Shown: positions 7,253 through 16,714, numbered from the stretch's first letter. The stretch is DNA of 64,000 nt from JAWKWH01 sp040830725 (GCA_040830725.1 JBFOMG010000009.1:124001-188000); one strand, 5' to 3'. Translations and numbers: made by a program. Notes: generated by a model not told the origin, from the sequence alone.

Positions 7253-9547
7253 ATGACCGTTCAATCCAACACCACATTGCCGGGAGACATTTCCTCCCCC
7301 GCACCGTTGCCTGCGCGCCGAATGTGGCTTGCGCCGGCCATTGTCGCTGTGGTCGGAGCCCTGCTGACCGGCGCTGTTTCATTCGTCATTTTGACAGGCT
7401 TGACGAGTATTCGCCCGGACGAAACGGTGACCCTGTCGCTGATTGCGATCAATGCGGGGTTCATTCTGCTGCTGATCGGACTGATTGGGCGCGAACTGGC
7501 CAGAATTCTGGTCGCCCGGCGAACCGGAAAAGCGGCTTCCAGATTGCACATCCGGATTGTGGCAATGTTTTCACTTGTCGCAGCCATTCCGGCGATCATG
7601 GTTGCCATCGTTGCATCGATCACGCTCGATGTCGGTCTCGACAGATGGTTCCAGGAGCGAACCCAGACGATCGTGCGCTCATCGCTTTCGATTGCCGAGG
7701 CCTATATTCGTGAAAATGCCCGCAATCTTCAGGGAACGGCGCTGTCAATGGCTTATGTGCTGGACCAGAACCGGTCGGTCTATTCGCTGGACCGGAACGG
7801 GTTTCGCCGCATGATGACCGAACAGGCCGAGGGGAGGGCACTGGCGCATGCCGCGCTGATTAATGACATGGGCGAATTTTTAATGATGGCCGACATCACC
7901 ACCGGCTTTCAGATGCCTGAGCCGCCCATTGAAGCCGTCGAAAAGGCCGGCGATGGCAATCCGGTTCTGATTGAGCCGCGAATTCGCAACATCGTCGGCT
8001 CGATTGTCAAACTCAGACAGATCCGGAATTCGTATTTATATACGGTCCGCCTCGTGGATGCCGAAGTTATCAATGCACGCCAAATCGTCAGTGCAAACGT
8101 CAACGAATATCGCGAATTGGAGAACAACAGAACCACAACACAGATTGCATTCGCATTGTTGTATCTCGGCATGACCCTGATTGTCGTCTTGTCGGCAATC
8201 TTGACAGGCATTGCGGTAGCCGACCGGCTTGTGCGGCCCATTCGGCAACTTATCGGAGCAGCCGACGAGGTAGCGACCGGTAATCTGGAGGTCTCTGTGC
8301 CGGTTCGCAGTTCCGATGGTGATGTCGGCTCACTTGCCAACACCTTCAACAAGATGATCCAGCAACTGAAGAGCCAGCGCAATGATCTTGTCTCCGCCAA
8401 GGATCAAATTGACGAACGCCGCCGTTTTTCAGAGGCAGTGCTGTCTGGGGTTACTTCGGGTGTGATTGGCGTGGACTCAGATGGCAAGATCACAATTCTG
8501 AACCGGACTGCCTCTGAAATGTTCTCTTTGAAAGAAAAGAAGGCGGTCAATGCAAAACTGGCAAACGTGTTGCCGCATGTGGGTAAGGTTTTTGAGAATG
8601 CCCAGTCAAGTCGCCGAAAGGTTCACCGCGAGCAGGTGGCGTTTCTGAGGGGAGGGGTCGAACGGACCTACAATATTCAGATCACCGTTGAGGAAAGCGG
8701 TGAGACCGAGTTGCAGCAATCTTACGTGGTGACGATCGACGATATCAGTGATCTCGTGCAAGCTCAGCGTTCGACTGCGTGGGCGGATGTGGCCCGGCGC
8801 ATTGCGCACGAGATCAAGAATCCGCTAACGCCGATCCAGCTGTCTGCCGAGCGGATCAAACGCCGCTACGGAAAAGTAATTTCCGATGATCGCGAGGTGT
8901 TTGACCAATGCACCGATACCATTATCAGACAGGTGGGTGACATAGGCCGTATGGTCGATGAATTCTCCGCATTTGCTCGAATGCCAAAACCGGCGATGGA
9001 GCAACTCGATCTTCGCGAGGTATTGAGGGAAGCTTCATTCCTTGTCGAGGTGAGCCGCAGCGAAATCGCCTTTGAACGCGATTATGGCAGCGAACCGTTG
9101 ACGGGTTCGTTTGACAGCAGGCTGATGAACCAGGCTTTCGGAAACATCATCAAAAACGCAGCTGAATCGACCGAGTCGGCGTCGCGAGGCCGGAATGGTA
9201 CGGGGGTTATCCGGATCGAGGCGCGAAAAACCGGTGACGTGATCGAGGTCGATATTATCGACAACGGAAAAGGATTGCCGAAGGAAAACCGGCAGCGCCT
9301 GTTAGAGCCGTATATGACGACCCGTGACAAAGGCACCGGTCTTGGCCTGGCGATCGTGCGCAAAATCATCGAAGACCACGGCGGGACACTGCAATTGCAT
9401 GACGCGCCTCAGGGTTTTCATGATGGCCGCGGCGCCATGATCCGCGTCACGGTTCCGGCAACAAAAATCAACGAAGAGGGGACTGCGAACAATGCGGGCG
9501 CAGATGGCGGGGACAACAAAGCAGAGATGAGTGAAGATGCCGTCTGA
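7253..9547 (+). CDS. ntrY: Membrane sensor histidine kinase NtrY
   Basis: A 764-residue inner-membrane kinase paired with NtrX; in alphaproteobacteria the pair is linked to nitrogen, redox and envelope responses. The N-terminal third has about four hydrophobic segments (near 25-50, 65-85, 105-125 and 300-325). A HAMP linker (LVRPIRQLIGAADEVATGNL), a PAS domain (about 395-500) and HisKA with the phospho-histidine in ARRIAHEIKNPLTPIQLS follow. ATP-binding boxes are NIIKNAAES, DNGKGLPKEN and GTGLGLAIVRKII. The start is ATG 7253 with GGGCGG just upstream. Its 3' end overlaps ntrX by 11 bases, which supports coupling. Confidence 0.96.
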   Translation: MTVQSNTTLPGDISSPAPLPARRMWLAPAIVAVVGALLTGAVSFVILTGLTSIRPDETVTLSLIAINAGFILLLIGLIGRELARILVARRTGKAASRLHIRIVAMFSLVAAIPAIMVAIVASITLDVGLDRWFQERTQTIVRSSLSIAEAYIRENARNLQGTALSMAYVLDQNRSVYSLDRNGFRRMMTEQAEGRALAHAALINDMGEFLMMADITTGFQMPEPPIEAVEKAGDGNPVLIEPRIRNIVGSIVKLRQIRNSYLYTVRLVDAEVINARQIVSANVNEYRELENNRTTTQIAFALLYLGMTLIVVLSAILTGIAVADRLVRPIRQLIGAADEVATGNLEVSVPVRSSDGDVGSLANTFNKMIQQLKSQRNDLVSAKDQIDERRRFSEAVLSGVTSGVIGVDSDGKITILNRTASEMFSLKEKKAVNAKLANVLPHVGKVFENAQSSRRKVHREQVAFLRGGVERTYNIQITVEESGETELQQSYVVTIDDISDLVQAQRSTAWADVARRIAHEIKNPLTPIQLSAERIKRRYGKVISDDREVFDQCTDTIIRQVGDIGRMVDEFSAFARMPKPAMEQLDLREVLREASFLVEVSRSEIAFERDYGSEPLTGSFDSRLMNQAFGNIIKNAAESTESASRGRNGTGVIRIEARKTGDVIEVDIIDNGKGLPKENRQRLLEPYMTTRDKGTGLGLAIVRKIIEDHGGTLQLHDAPQGFHDGRGAMIRVTVPATKINEEGTANNAGADGGDNKAEMSEDAV

Positions 9548-10898
9548 TATTTTAATAGTCGACGATGAGGAAGATATCCGCGAGTTGGTCGCCGGTATTC
9601 TCGACGACGAGGGACATGAAACCAGAACCGCCGGCGACGCCGATTCTGCGCTCGCGTCGATTACCGAGCGCGTACCCCGGCTGGTGTTTCTGGATATCTG
9701 GTTGCAGGGTTCCAGACTGGACGGCCTGGCGCTGCTGGACGAAATCAAGGCGCTTCATCCAAATCTGCCGGTGGTCATGATTTCGGGTCATGGCAATATC
9801 GAGACAGCCGTTTCGGCCATCAAGCGCGGCGCTTACGATTTCATCGAAAAACCATTTAAGTCTGACCGGTTGATCATGATCTGTGAGCGCGCTCTGGAGA
9901 CGTCCAATCTGCGCAGGGAAGTCTCTGATCTGAAAAAACGAAGCGGCGAGACACACGAACTAATCGGCATGTCGGCGGCAATGAGCCAATTGCGCCAGAC
10001 CATCGAGAAGATCGCACCGACAAACAGCCGGGTCATGGTTATCGGACCTTCCGGGTGCGGCAAGGAACTGACCGCGCGGGCCATTCACAATCAGTCAAAC
10101 AGGCGTTCCGGCCCATTTGTGACCGTCAATGCGGCGACCATCACGCCCGAGCGCATGGAGATTGAACTGTTTGGCACGGAGCCGAATGGTGCGGAACGCA
10201 AAGTGGGCGCTTTGGAGGAAGCCCATGGTGGCTCGCTTTACATTGATGAAGTCGCCAATATGCCTCCGGAAACACAGAGCCGTATTCTGCGGGTCCTGGT
10301 GGATCAGCAATTCGAGCGCGTCGGGGGCACCAAGCGGGTTAAAGTCGATGTCAGGATCATTTCCTCGACCTCGCAAAATCTGGAAGAACTGATCCGGCAA
10401 GGACAATTCCGCGAAGACCTGTATCACCGTCTTGCTGTTGTTCCGGTGGTGGTGGCTGGGCTTGCGGAGCGCCGGGAGGACATTCCGTACCTCATCGACC
10501 ACTTCATGAAGCAAATGGCCAAACAGGCGGGCATCAAGCCGCGCTCGCTCGGCGACGACGCAATGGCGGTTCTGCAGGCGCATGATTGGCCAGGAAATGT
10601 GCGCCAGCTTCGAAACAATGTTGAGCGTCTCATGATCCTGACACGCGGCGATGATCCGAATGCCCCGATTACTTCCGATTTGCTTCCCGGCGAGATTGGC
10701 GATGTGATGCCAAAGGCGCCAAACCAGTCCGATCAGCACATCATGACATTGCCGCTTCGAGAGGCACGCGAACAGTTTGAAAAGGAATATCTGATCGCAC
10801 AAATCAACCGATTTGGCGGAAACATATCGCGCACGGCGGAATTCATTGGTATGGAACGTTCTGCATTGCATCGGAAACTGAAATCGCTTGGTGTATGA
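9537..10898 (+). CDS. ntrX: Response regulator NtrX (sigma-54-type AAA+, no GAFTGA)
   Basis: Partner of NtrY, 453 residues. The receiver domain begins MPSDILIVDDEEDIRELV with phospho-acceptor Asp53 in LVFLDIWLQ. The central AAA+ domain has Walker A GPSGCGKE and a Walker B-like GGSLYIDEVANMP. The L1 loop, which in NtrC carries GAFTGA, reads ELFGTEPNGAERKVGALEEA, so canonical sigma-54 remodelling is unlikely; this divergence is typical of NtrX. A C-terminal Fis-like helix-turn-helix (NISRTAEFIGMERSALHRKL) is present. ATG 9537 is preferred over GTG 9531 because the family begins at this methionine and a GAGATGAG ribosome site lies upstream. Confidence 0.95.
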   Translation: MPSDILIVDDEEDIRELVAGILDDEGHETRTAGDADSALASITERVPRLVFLDIWLQGSRLDGLALLDEIKALHPNLPVVMISGHGNIETAVSAIKRGAYDFIEKPFKSDRLIMICERALETSNLRREVSDLKKRSGETHELIGMSAAMSQLRQTIEKIAPTNSRVMVIGPSGCGKELTARAIHNQSNRRSGPFVTVNAATITPERMEIELFGTEPNGAERKVGALEEAHGGSLYIDEVANMPPETQSRILRVLVDQQFERVGGTKRVKVDVRIISSTSQNLEELIRQGQFREDLYHRLAVVPVVVAGLAERREDIPYLIDHFMKQMAKQAGIKPRSLGDDAMAVLQAHDWPGNVRQLRNNVERLMILTRGDDPNAPITSDLLPGEIGDVMPKAPNQSDQHIMTLPLREAREQFEKEYLIAQINRFGGNISRTAEFIGMERSALHRKLKSLGV

Positions 10899-10922
10899 CG
10901 CCACCGGTCTCGGGGGATTGAA

Positions 10923-12299
10923 TTGAAAGTCATCATTTGCGGCGGTGGCCAGGTCGGGTTTGGTATCGCTGAGCGATTGTCTAGCGAGCAGATTGACGTT
11001 TCGGTTATCGATACGTCGGCAGATCTTATTCGCAATATCCGAGATAATCTGGACGTAAGGGGGTTCGTCGGACACGGATCGCATCCGGGTATGCTTGAGG
11101 CAGCCGGGGCACAGGAAGCGGATATGATCATTGCGGTGACCCTCTATGACGAGGTCAATATGGTTGCCTGCCAGGTTGCCCATTCGCTATTCAACGTGCC
11201 GACCAAGATTGCCCGCGTGCGGGCGCAATCGTATTTGGAACCACATTATCAGGATCTCTTCTCGCGCGATCACATGCCCATCGATGTGATTATTTCGCCG
11301 GAGCTCGAAGTGGGCGAAATGGTCTTGCGGCGAATAGCCATGCCGGGAGCCACGGATATTGTTCGATTTGCAGACGAGAAGATCGTGCTTGTGGCAATCG
11401 AATGTCAGGAAGAATGCCCGGTTATCAATACGCCGTTGTCGCAGTTGAGCGAATTATTTCCCGATCTTCCATCCACTGTTGTCGGTGTAAATCGTGGCGA
11501 CCGGTTGTTTATTCCACATTCCCATGACCAGCTTGTTGCAGGTGACTTGGCCTATGTTGCAACAGCACGCGATCAGGTGAAGAGAACGCTGGGCCTGTTC
11601 GGGCACGAAGAGACCGAAGCTACGCGGATCGTAATCGCAGGAGGAGGCAATATTGGCCTTTACGTCGCTAAAGCGATGGAAGCCCGCCAGGTGCGAACCA
11701 AGGTCAAAATCATCGAGAATAATCGCGAGAGGGCGATCAAGGTTGCAGATCAATTGCACAGAACAGTGGTGCTTGCAGGAAGTTCGCTCGACCAGAAACT
11801 GTTGATGGAGGCGGACATTGCTGACGCCGATCTGATGATCGCGTTGACCAATAACGACCAAGTCAACATCCTGTCGAGCGTGATGTCCAAGCGGCTGGGA
11901 TGCAAGGCCAACCTGACGCTTATCAACGATCCGAGTTACCACGATTTTACCAAGACCCTTGGCATTGATGCCCATATCAATCCACGATCGGTAACCATCT
12001 CCCGTGTGCTGCAACATGTCCGGCGCGGCAGAATTCGTGCGGTTCACAGTGTCCACAAGGGCGGTGCCGAGGTGATTGAGGCAGAGGCGCTGGAAACGTC
12101 GCCATTGGTGGGGCCGGAATTGCACGATGTTGAGTTGCCTGCAGGGATTCGCATCGGAGCGATTTACCGTGATGGTGAAATCATCAAACCAAGCGGCTCG
12201 GTTCGTATCAAACCGAATGACCGCATCGTAATCTTTGCGCTGTCTGGCGCAGTCAAACAAGTCGAGCAACTTTTCCGCGTCAGTCTCGAATTTTTCTAA
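10923..12299 (+). CDS. trkA: Trk potassium uptake NAD-binding subunit TrkA
   Basis: Peripheral regulatory subunit of the Trk potassium transporter, 458 residues. Two RCK modules are visible. The first opens with the Rossmann glycine motif MKVIICGGGQVGFGIAERL, and the second starts near residue 238 with RIVIAGGGNIGLYVAKAME. Each is followed by a TrkA-C type region; the second ends KPNDRIVIFAL. The start is TTG 10923, 24 bases after ntrX. Position directly after ntrYX is conserved in rhizobia. No trkH/ktrB membrane subunit lies in the window. Confidence 0.95.
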   Translation: MKVIICGGGQVGFGIAERLSSEQIDVSVIDTSADLIRNIRDNLDVRGFVGHGSHPGMLEAAGAQEADMIIAVTLYDEVNMVACQVAHSLFNVPTKIARVRAQSYLEPHYQDLFSRDHMPIDVIISPELEVGEMVLRRIAMPGATDIVRFADEKIVLVAIECQEECPVINTPLSQLSELFPDLPSTVVGVNRGDRLFIPHSHDQLVAGDLAYVATARDQVKRTLGLFGHEETEATRIVIAGGGNIGLYVAKAMEARQVRTKVKIIENNRERAIKVADQLHRTVVLAGSSLDQKLLMEADIADADLMIALTNNDQVNILSSVMSKRLGCKANLTLINDPSYHDFTKTLGIDAHINPRSVTISRVLQHVRRGRIRAVHSVHKGGAEVIEAEALETSPLVGPELHDVELPAGIRIGAIYRDGEIIKPSGSVRIKPNDRIVIFALSGAVKQVEQLFRVSLEFF

Positions 12300-12323
12300 G
12301 ATCCATCTTCCAGGAACCGCAAC

Positions 12324-13190
12324 ATGTCGCGCACCGCCTATGTCAATGGCCGCTATGTACCCCATCAACAAGCTGCCGTTCATATCGAGGACAGAGGCTA
12401 TCAATTTGCCGATGGGGTTTACGAAGTATGCGAAATTGCGAATCGGATGGTTGTCGATATGGCGCCACACCTGGATCGTCTTGATCGGTCGCTGAGAGAG
12501 CTGTCGATCGATTGGCCGCTGCGCCGCTCATCACTTGAACTGGTCATCGTTGAAACGGTCCGGAGAAATCGGGTGTCAAATGGCTTGGTCTATGTGCAGG
12601 TCACCCGGGGTGTTGCGCCGCGCGACCATGTTTTTCCGGTGGAGACGATCAAGCCAGCCATCGTTGTGACCGCAAAGTCCGTTTCGCGCGCTGTGATGGA
12701 TGCCAAGGCAAGCAAAGGCTTGAGTGTCATTACTGTGCCTGAAAATCGCTGGGAAAGAGTGGATATCAAGACTGTCGGACTATTGCCAAATGCGCTGGCG
12801 CGCCAGTCGGCGAAAGAGCAGGGTGCACAAGAAGCCTGGTTCGTCGACTTGGATGGCACCGTAAAAGAAGGAGCCGCGACCAATGCCTGGATTGTAACCA
12901 TGGATGGCACTTTGGTTACGAGGTCGGCAGATAATGGTATCTTGAAGGGAATTACTCGGGCGACTGCAATGAAGGCCGCCGACAAATTGGGTTTTGTTGT
13001 TGAAGAACGGGCATTTACAGTCGAAGAAGCAAAAGCGTCAAAAGAAGCGTTCGTTACTTCTGCCAGTTCACTGGTGATGCCGGTTGTGTCAATTGATGGC
13101 GACGTAATTGCAAATGGAAATCCTGGAACAGTTGCGACCAGTCTTCGCGAAATGATATTTGACGTTGCGGAAAAACGCAGAGCTTGGTAA
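12324..13190 (+). CDS. D-amino-acid aminotransferase (PLP fold type IV)
   Basis: A 288-residue class IV aminotransferase. It begins MSRTAYVNGRYVPHQQAAVH, followed by IEDRGYQFADGVYEV, both typical of D-alanine aminotransferases. The PLP lysine is in DIKTVGLLPNALARQSA, and the phosphate/PLP-binding end is VKEGAATNAWIV. It interconverts D-amino acids and 2-oxo acids and could supply D-Glu or D-Ala for peptidoglycan. Branched-chain aminotransferase and ADC lyase share the fold but fit the N-terminus less well. ATG 12324 has AGGAA upstream. It sits between trkA and hfq, as in many rhizobia. Confidence 0.9.
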   Translation: MSRTAYVNGRYVPHQQAAVHIEDRGYQFADGVYEVCEIANRMVVDMAPHLDRLDRSLRELSIDWPLRRSSLELVIVETVRRNRVSNGLVYVQVTRGVAPRDHVFPVETIKPAIVVTAKSVSRAVMDAKASKGLSVITVPENRWERVDIKTVGLLPNALARQSAKEQGAQEAWFVDLDGTVKEGAATNAWIVTMDGTLVTRSADNGILKGITRATAMKAADKLGFVVEERAFTVEEAKASKEAFVTSASSLVMPVVSIDGDVIANGNPGTVATSLREMIFDVAEKRRAW

Positions 13191-13322
13191 CGGCTTTTAG
13201 CAGCCGCTAATATGTTTGAGTAAATTATTGGCAGTGCCGGTAATTGAGTGCTAGTTTCGGGCGCTGATAATGGCGGCAGACTTAAACTTGTGTGTGTGAA
13301 AATGGGGAATGGGACTAAAAAA

Positions 13323-13571
13323 ATGGCGGAAAAATCACAAAATTTGCAGGACGTTTTTCTAAATTCGGTCCGAAAAGCAAAAAACCCTCTGACAATCTTC
13401 CTCGTAAACGGTGTCAAACTTACCGGAGTCGTGACATCCTTTGACAACTTCTGTGTGCTTCTGCGACGCGATGGCCATTCGCAACTCGTATACAAGCATG
13501 CCATCTCGACAATCATGCCGAGCCAGCCTGTGCAGATGTTTGATAATGAGGACTCCGCCGGAGCCAACTGA
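13323..13571 (+). CDS. hfq: RNA chaperone Hfq
   Basis: An 82-residue Sm-like hexameric RNA chaperone that pairs small RNAs with mRNAs. The Sm1 part NLQDVFLNSVRKAKNPLTIF and the Sm2 part with YKHAISTIMPSQPV are nearly canonical for rhizobial Hfq. The C-terminal tail is short, as in other alphaproteobacteria. The open frame extends upstream to 13248, but the family starts at MAEKSQNLQ, so ATG 13323 is used. hflX begins immediately after the stop, so the hfq-hflX pair is probably co-transcribed. The 130 bases upstream probably hold its promoter; no confident boxes are assigned. Confidence 0.98.
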   Translation: MAEKSQNLQDVFLNSVRKAKNPLTIFLVNGVKLTGVVTSFDNFCVLLRRDGHSQLVYKHAISTIMPSQPVQMFDNEDSAGAN

Positions 13572-14960
13572 TTGAAAGCCAAAGTTACCGGCAACAAGCA
13601 AAACAACGGAACAAACGGTTCGCGACGTCCGGTTAACAGAGACCGGACGCGGGCGGTTGTGCTGGTTCCGATCGTTGCGGCAGGCGGGCAGGCGGTTTCA
13701 ACCAATGGTCCGGCCACAAACCCCCGCTTGCCGGAAGCTCGCCTTGAGGAGGCGAGGGGGCTCACCGAGGCCATTGATCTCCATATTGTCCACGACGCAG
13801 TTGTGCCTTTGAACCGGCCCCAAGCCGGGACACTGATCGGCAAGGGCAAAATCGCCGAGATTTCGCGCGTCGTGGCTGACAATTCAATTGAAGTCGTTGT
13901 CGTCGATCATCCGCTTACGCCGGTGCAACAGCGAAATCTGGAAAACGCCTTTCAAGCCAAAGTCCTTGACCGGACTGGTTTGATCCTGGAGATATTTGGC
14001 GAAAGGGCGCGAACCAAAGAAGGCCGGCTTCAGGTCGATCTCGCGCATTTGAACTATCAGCGCGGACGTTTGGTGCGAAGCTGGACGCACCTGGAAAGGC
14101 AGCGCGGCGGTGCCGGATTTCTCGGCGGCCCCGGTGAAACCCAGATCGAGGCGGACAGGCGCATCCTTCGCGACAAGATCGTGCGGCTGAAACGTGAGCT
14201 TGAAACGGTTCGTCGTACGCGGACCCTTCACCGGTCGAAGCGGAAGAAGGTTCCCTATCCTGTCGTCGCCATTGTCGGTTACACAAATGCAGGAAAGTCA
14301 ACGCTGTTCAATCGGCTGACCGGATCTGAGGTGATGGCAAAGGATATGTTGTTTGCAACACTTGATCCGACTCTGCGCCGGCTCAAGCTGCCTCACGGAC
14401 AAACAATCATCCTGTCCGACACAGTTGGATTCATCTCCGATCTTCCGACACATCTGGTCGCAGCGTTTCGAGCGACGCTCGAAGAGGTTGTTGAGGCCGA
14501 TCTTGTGCTGCATGTACGGGACATGTCGGATCCGGATTTTGCCGCTCAGGCCGGTGATGTGGAACAAATTCTGTCGGATCTCGGAATTGATCCGCACAAT
14601 GAAAAACGCGTGCTTGAGGTGTGGAACAAGGCTGATCTGGTGAATTCGGACTTCGAAACAACGATATTGGATCAACGGAAAGTAGCCGGCGGAAACGCTC
14701 CGGTCGTCATTTCCGCGATGAAAGGTGACGGTATCGATGTGCTGCGCGAGCGCATTGAATTTCTGATTTCAGGCGAGACGAGTGAACTGATTGTGCATCT
14801 CGATGCCAGCGAGTTGCGCCTGACCGATTGGCTTTACCGGCACAGCGATATCAAGGAACGCAACGATCGGGCTGATGGCGGGACGGATTTTGTCCTCCGT
14901 GCAAGCGCCGATACAAAATCCGAGATCGAAAAGCGGTTGGGACGGCCGATCGCGGATTGA
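13572..14960 (+). CDS. hflX: Ribosome-associated GTPase HflX
   Basis: A 462-residue GTPase that binds the 50S subunit and rescues stalled or heat-damaged ribosomes in studied bacteria. The N-terminal domain has AGTLIGKGKIAEI and the glycine-rich linker RGGAGFLGGPGETQIEADRR. The G domain starts near residue 235 with G1 GYTNAGKST, then G3 DTVGFISDLPTHLV and G4 NKAD. The start is a TTG directly abutting the hfq TGA; GGAG lies about ten bases upstream, within hfq. The gene converges on mazG with 13 bases between stops. Confidence 0.96.
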   Translation: MKAKVTGNKQNNGTNGSRRPVNRDRTRAVVLVPIVAAGGQAVSTNGPATNPRLPEARLEEARGLTEAIDLHIVHDAVVPLNRPQAGTLIGKGKIAEISRVVADNSIEVVVVDHPLTPVQQRNLENAFQAKVLDRTGLILEIFGERARTKEGRLQVDLAHLNYQRGRLVRSWTHLERQRGGAGFLGGPGETQIEADRRILRDKIVRLKRELETVRRTRTLHRSKRKKVPYPVVAIVGYTNAGKSTLFNRLTGSEVMAKDMLFATLDPTLRRLKLPHGQTIILSDTVGFISDLPTHLVAAFRATLEEVVEADLVLHVRDMSDPDFAAQAGDVEQILSDLGIDPHNEKRVLEVWNKADLVNSDFETTILDQRKVAGGNAPVVISAMKGDGIDVLRERIEFLISGETSELIVHLDASELRLTDWLYRHSDIKERNDRADGGTDFVLRASADTKSEIEKRLGRPIAD

Positions 14961-14973
14961 TCTCGCTGTTGCC

Positions 14974-15807
14974 TCACGCCGGATCGTCTTTGGCCTGTGA
15001 TTTGGCTTGTTGCCAAAACGCTTCCATCTGTTCTGGAGATGCATCTTCAAGCGGCACATTGGCAGCCAGAAGCTGATCCTCGACGTAGTTGAAACGCTCG
15101 ATGAATTTGCGGTTTGTTGCCGTCAGCGCCTGTTCGCTGTCGATTTGAAGGTGACGTCCCAGATTGGTGACGCTGAACAGCAGGTCTCCAAATTCGTCCG
15201 CCACCTGATCAAGGTGACCGCCGGCAATCGCTTCGCGCAGCTCGCCGATTTCTTCTTCAATCTTGTCCAATACAGGCTCCGCCGAACCCCAGTCGAAGCC
15301 GACACGGGCAGCCTTCTGCTGAAGTTTCAATGCGCGAGTCAAGGCGGGCAGGGCAGCAGGAACGCCATCCAGGTGACGTGACCGGTCGACATCAACGCCA
15401 TCGTTTATGCGCCGTGCGTCTTTTGTCGCCTTTTCCTCTGCCTTGATTTTCTCCCACATACCCTTCGCCATACCGGCGTCGCGTGCTTTCCTGTTGCCAA
15501 AAACATGGGGATGCCGGCGGATCATTTTTTCTGTGATGGCATAGACCACGTCGCCAAAATCGAACTGGCCGTCTTCTTTCGCCATTCGGGCGTGATAGAT
15601 CACCTGAAGCAACAGATCGCCCAACTCGTCGCGAAGGTCTTCGAAGTCACCGGTGTGAATTGCCTCGGCTACCTCGTAGGCCTCTTCAATCGTGTAGGGT
15701 GCAATGCTGGCAAAATCCTGCTCGATATCCCATGGACAGCCGGTCTCCGGATCGCGAAGCGCTGCCATGATTTCGATCAGACGGGAGATTTCTTTTGATG
15801 GTTGCAT
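14974..15807 (-). CDS. mazG: Nucleoside triphosphate pyrophosphohydrolase MazG
   Basis: A house-cleaning enzyme that hydrolyses NTPs to NMP and pyrophosphate, 277 residues with two MazG repeats. The first repeat contains CPWDIEQDFASIAPYTIEEA followed by the helix DLRDELGDLLLQVIYHARMA, with the acidic EExxE and ExxD metal ligands. The second has EEIGELREAI and DEFGDLLFSVTNLGRHL. The start ATG 15807 is chosen because the family begins MQPSKEISRLIEIM. The frame is open for another 50 codons upstream, but those residues have no family character. Confidence 0.95.
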   Translation of the reverse strand: MQPSKEISRLIEIMAALRDPETGCPWDIEQDFASIAPYTIEEAYEVAEAIHTGDFEDLRDELGDLLLQVIYHARMAKEDGQFDFGDVVYAITEKMIRRHPHVFGNRKARDAGMAKGMWEKIKAEEKATKDARRINDGVDVDRSRHLDGVPAALPALTRALKLQQKAARVGFDWGSAEPVLDKIEEEIGELREAIAGGHLDQVADEFGDLLFSVTNLGRHLQIDSEQALTATNRKFIERFNYVEDQLLAANVPLEDASPEQMEAFWQQAKSQAKDDPA

Positions 15808-16135
15808 GCCTTGCCTTTGGGGCAGCTGATTGCGGTCGCAATTGCGATTTCGTGTCTGTCCATGATTACGGCAATCGCAGAGGCGAAGGTGATAATCAAG
15901 GAGAGAACGAAATTTTACAACGTAACCGGAAAAACCAGCGATCAGATCTATCGCCAAATGTTGCGCAAAGGTCCGCGGACCGGTCGTTTCAGCACGGAAG
16001 AGAGCCGAGCGTATCTACATCCGATACAACAAGAAACAAGAACGATTTGACGCCAGCGCGTTTGTGGTGATGGTGGTCAGCAATTTCGCCACGACAAGCG
16101 GCTCAGAAGAACCAAGTAGGGGTGGTTCTGCGCGC
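15802..16135 (+). pseudogene. DUF922 secreted-protein pseudogene with internal deletion
   Basis: This stretch would otherwise be a gap of about 420 bases between mazG and ybaK. From TTG 15802 a signal-peptide-like start (LIAVAIAISCLSMITAIAEA) leads into KFYNVTGKTSDQIYRQMLRK, which resembles the N-terminus of DUF922 secreted proteins. The frame stops at 16050. In another frame AERIYIRYNKKQERFDA (about 16009-16059) resembles the C-terminal part of that family, and in a further frame DGGQQFRHDKRL resembles its end. The roughly 100-residue centre is missing. This is best read as a deleted, frameshifted remnant. The family assignment is from memory of its pattern, so confidence is moderate. Confidence 0.45.
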
Positions 16136-16227
16136 AGGACAGCCTGGCAAGACAGCTGCTGTCGACTACCAACTTTATCGCATAAGATAGATTATGGAAC
16201 TGTTTGATTAGTTCAAATTCGAACCGT

Positions 16228-16701
16228 TCAACCTTCAACAAGGTCGCCGGTTTGGGCATTCGCCGCCACCAGCAACGCCTTGGGTTCAACTTGAAACACG
16301 GCGTCATGAGCGCCTGCCGCCGCCCAGACGCTTTCCAGTTTCTCCATACCTTCGTCTGCGAAGGTTTTGATTGGAGAGGTGTGACCGATCGGTGCGACAC
16401 CGCCAATGGCAAATCCCGTTACATCGCGCACCGTCTGCACATCTGCGCGATCCAGTGTTTCGCCAGCCAAGGCTGACGCTTTTGCAAGATCCAGTTTTCT
16501 GGAGCCACGCAAAAGGAACAAATACAGCTTTCCGCTGGATTTCCCCTGAAATATCAGAGATTTGACGATTTGGTCGATTGCGCAGCCACACTGGTCGGCC
16601 GCTTCTTGTGCGGTACGTGTAGATGCGCCCATGCGTACGATTTCAATTTCCAGACCGGCATGAAGAGCAGCCTGCCTGACGCGATTGATGCTTTTACTCA
16701 T
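16228..16701 (-). CDS. YbaK/EbsC-type aminoacyl-tRNA deacylase
   Basis: A 157-residue single YbaK/ProX domain protein, probably trans-editing mischarged tRNA (Cys-tRNA-Pro or Ala-tRNA-Pro type). Visible features are the CAIDQIVKSLIFQG segment with the conserved lysine and the GFAIGGVAPIGH loop typical of this fold, which binds the acyl-tRNA end. Substrate choice cannot be read from sequence. ATG 16701 is the start. It lies 13 bases downstream of the MBL hydrolase gene in the same direction and is probably the last gene of the tmk-holB-metG-tatD run. Confidence 0.88.
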   Translation of the reverse strand: MSKSINRVRQAALHAGLEIEIVRMGASTRTAQEAADQCGCAIDQIVKSLIFQGKSSGKLYLFLLRGSRKLDLAKASALAGETLDRADVQTVRDVTGFAIGGVAPIGHTSPIKTFADEGMEKLESVWAAAGAHDAVFQVEPKALLVAANAQTGDLVEG

Positions 16702-16714
16702 GATTTCAATCGCT

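Noticed and set aside
10095..11183. Long minus-strand open frame across ntrX and trkA
   Set aside because: Antisense to two confident genes, no recognisable domain.
12590..13882. 430-codon minus-strand frame over the aminotransferase, hfq and hflX
   Set aside because: Covers three confident plus-strand genes; composition is low-complexity Ser/Thr/Ala and no domain is seen.
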